Of a DNA stretch of 64,000 bases, positions 63,214 through 64,000 are shown piece after piece. The position numbers and the translations under genes are program-made. Within the stretch, counting starts at the first letter, position 1. Each line of letters starts with the position of its first letter. The DNA is from Paramarasmius palmivorus (Eukaryota > Basidiomycota > Agaricomycetes > Agaricales > Marasmiaceae): assembly GCA_037176845.1 (NCBI GenBank), contig JAYKXP010000058.1:124001-188000 (forward strand), written 5' to 3'. The notes under the pieces are model-generated. The model was given only the letters and a program-made list of their open reading frames with translations. It did not search any database and had not been told where the DNA came from.

Positions 63214-64000
63214 CTATCGTACAAAAACCTTTTCCTCGTCTTCCCGAAGCTCAACTTCTACCCCTGTTAGCACAATATCAATAGACTGTACCCGGTGCCC
63301 ACGTCGATCATTGAACCGCATGTCAGAAACAACTTCCATAGTAGTTTGCAGATTCTCGACATTCTTTCCGAGTTTTGCCCGGACTAGGATGAGGGTCGGT
63401 GCGATTGCCTGTTGATTTTTAAGATGCTAGTCAGTAACAAGTCATTAGGATACCGGGAATGCTTGCTCACTGCCATCAAGGTAGCAATAGGAAAGAAGTC
63501 GAATGACACTGAGCTATTGTTTGGCAGAGTATTGACTTGAATGAGATTTGCAACTTGGAACAGTGGGTAAAGGATCCCTGATTCCATGCTGTAGGTAATA
63601 TAGTAACCAACGGAGTCGGTGGTATTCTCGAAAGCTTGAACGCACATAATCTTATAAACTGAATGGACGAGATTATCACTAGTGTGAGTACCATCGGCAA
63701 CAACTTGTCTGTGAATCCACCAGATGCGTCCAGCTGCAAAACGCATAGATATAAGATAAGGGCAGGAAAGCGAGGAAGACACACCAGTCAGAAGCGTCAG
63801 AATCAAATTGATAGCAATGCTACTGATGCCAGACACAAAATTGATGAGGTTTCCTTGAGCAAATAGCTCTTGCGAGTTCTTTTTGAGACCAACTGCTATG
63901 ATTATAGCACTAGTAATTCCAGTAGCTAGCCACATTCATGAGGACAGGGAAATGACGACGAGAAAAACGGTACCATTTGAAATAATTGATGCGAAAATTA
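63214..64000 (-). CDS. Multi-pass membrane protein, array member D (N-terminus outside window)
   Basis: Same family as A and B; the window ends inside the gene. Visible: a helix WLATGITSAIIIAVGLKKNS, then INLILTLLTG, the hallmark AGRIWWIHRQVVADGTHTSD, the conserved intron with AT|C junction (donor GTGCGT near 63648), MESGILYPLFQVANLIQVNT, VSFDFFPIATLMAV, an intron of about 60 nt, and AIAPTLILVRAKLGKNVENL. The tail ends VELREDEEKVFVR at a TAG at 63214-63216. All segments visible are intact. Confidence 0.8.

Overview
The window is nuclear DNA from a filamentous basidiomycete, most likely a mushroom-forming agaricomycete. Protein-coding genes are broken by many short (about 50-60 nt) GT-AG introns. 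The gene content is typical of that group: a secreted DyP-type peroxidase, an F-box protein with the CxxCG / coiled-coil / LPPEIL layout, a DNMT1-type methyltransferase with RFD and two BAH domains, and arrays of multi-pass membrane proteins that I know only from mushroom genomes. This placement is inferred from protein families; no species is assigned.

Layout. 1-5.1 kb: 5' part of cytosolic glutamyl-tRNA synthetase (minus, runs off the left edge), then a divergent UbiD/UbiX pair (FDC1-type decarboxylase and its PAD1-type flavin prenyltransferase). 5.3-9.0 kb: three tandem DJ-1/PfpI-family paralogues, all on minus, with a 12-bp perfect inverted repeat between copies 2 and 3. 9.7-10.5 kb: ribosomal protein eS12 (RPS12), whose long 3'-UTR intron carries a convincing box C/D snoRNA. 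10.8-12.7 kb: MFS monocarboxylate-type permease. 14.0-16.9 kb: a coiled-coil, Pro/Ser-rich orphan. 17.2-20.1 kb: peroxisomal ABC half-transporter (ABCD/PXA type). 20.4-21.8 kb: PARP-type zinc finger protein with a Lys-rich tail. 22.3-26.8 kb: two head-to-head paralogous orphans sharing an 81-bp promoter. 27.0-29.2 kb: secreted DyP peroxidase. 31.2-33.5 kb and 34.1-35.2 kb: orphans. 35.5-38.1 kb: kexin (KEX2). 38.3-46.7 kb: divergent MCM7 / DNMT1-type methyltransferase pair. 49.8-50.3 kb: small three-exon gene. 52.3 kb to the right edge: four members of one multi-pass membrane family on minus (one decayed, one cut by the window end), interrupted by an F-box gene.

Functional links. The UbiX and UbiD proteins work together: the first makes prenylated FMN, the second uses it to decarboxylate aromatic acrylic acids. 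MCM7 and DNMT1 are both S-phase proteins and share a 166-bp promoter. RPS12 encodes a ribosomal protein and apparently also a guide RNA for 18S rRNA. The DJ-1 trio, the 22-27 kb pair and the 52-64 kb array are products of local duplication.

The strongest unusual signals are the RPS12-hosted snoRNA, which resembles human SNORD100, also an RPS12 intron RNA; the head-to-head paralogue pair with a palindromic TATA element in its promoter; the decaying member of the membrane-protein array, where a 2-bp deletion can be seen against its neighbour; and a frame break between the leader and the catalytic domain of the UbiX gene. Exon boundaries were read by eye and are approximate except where given explicitly.
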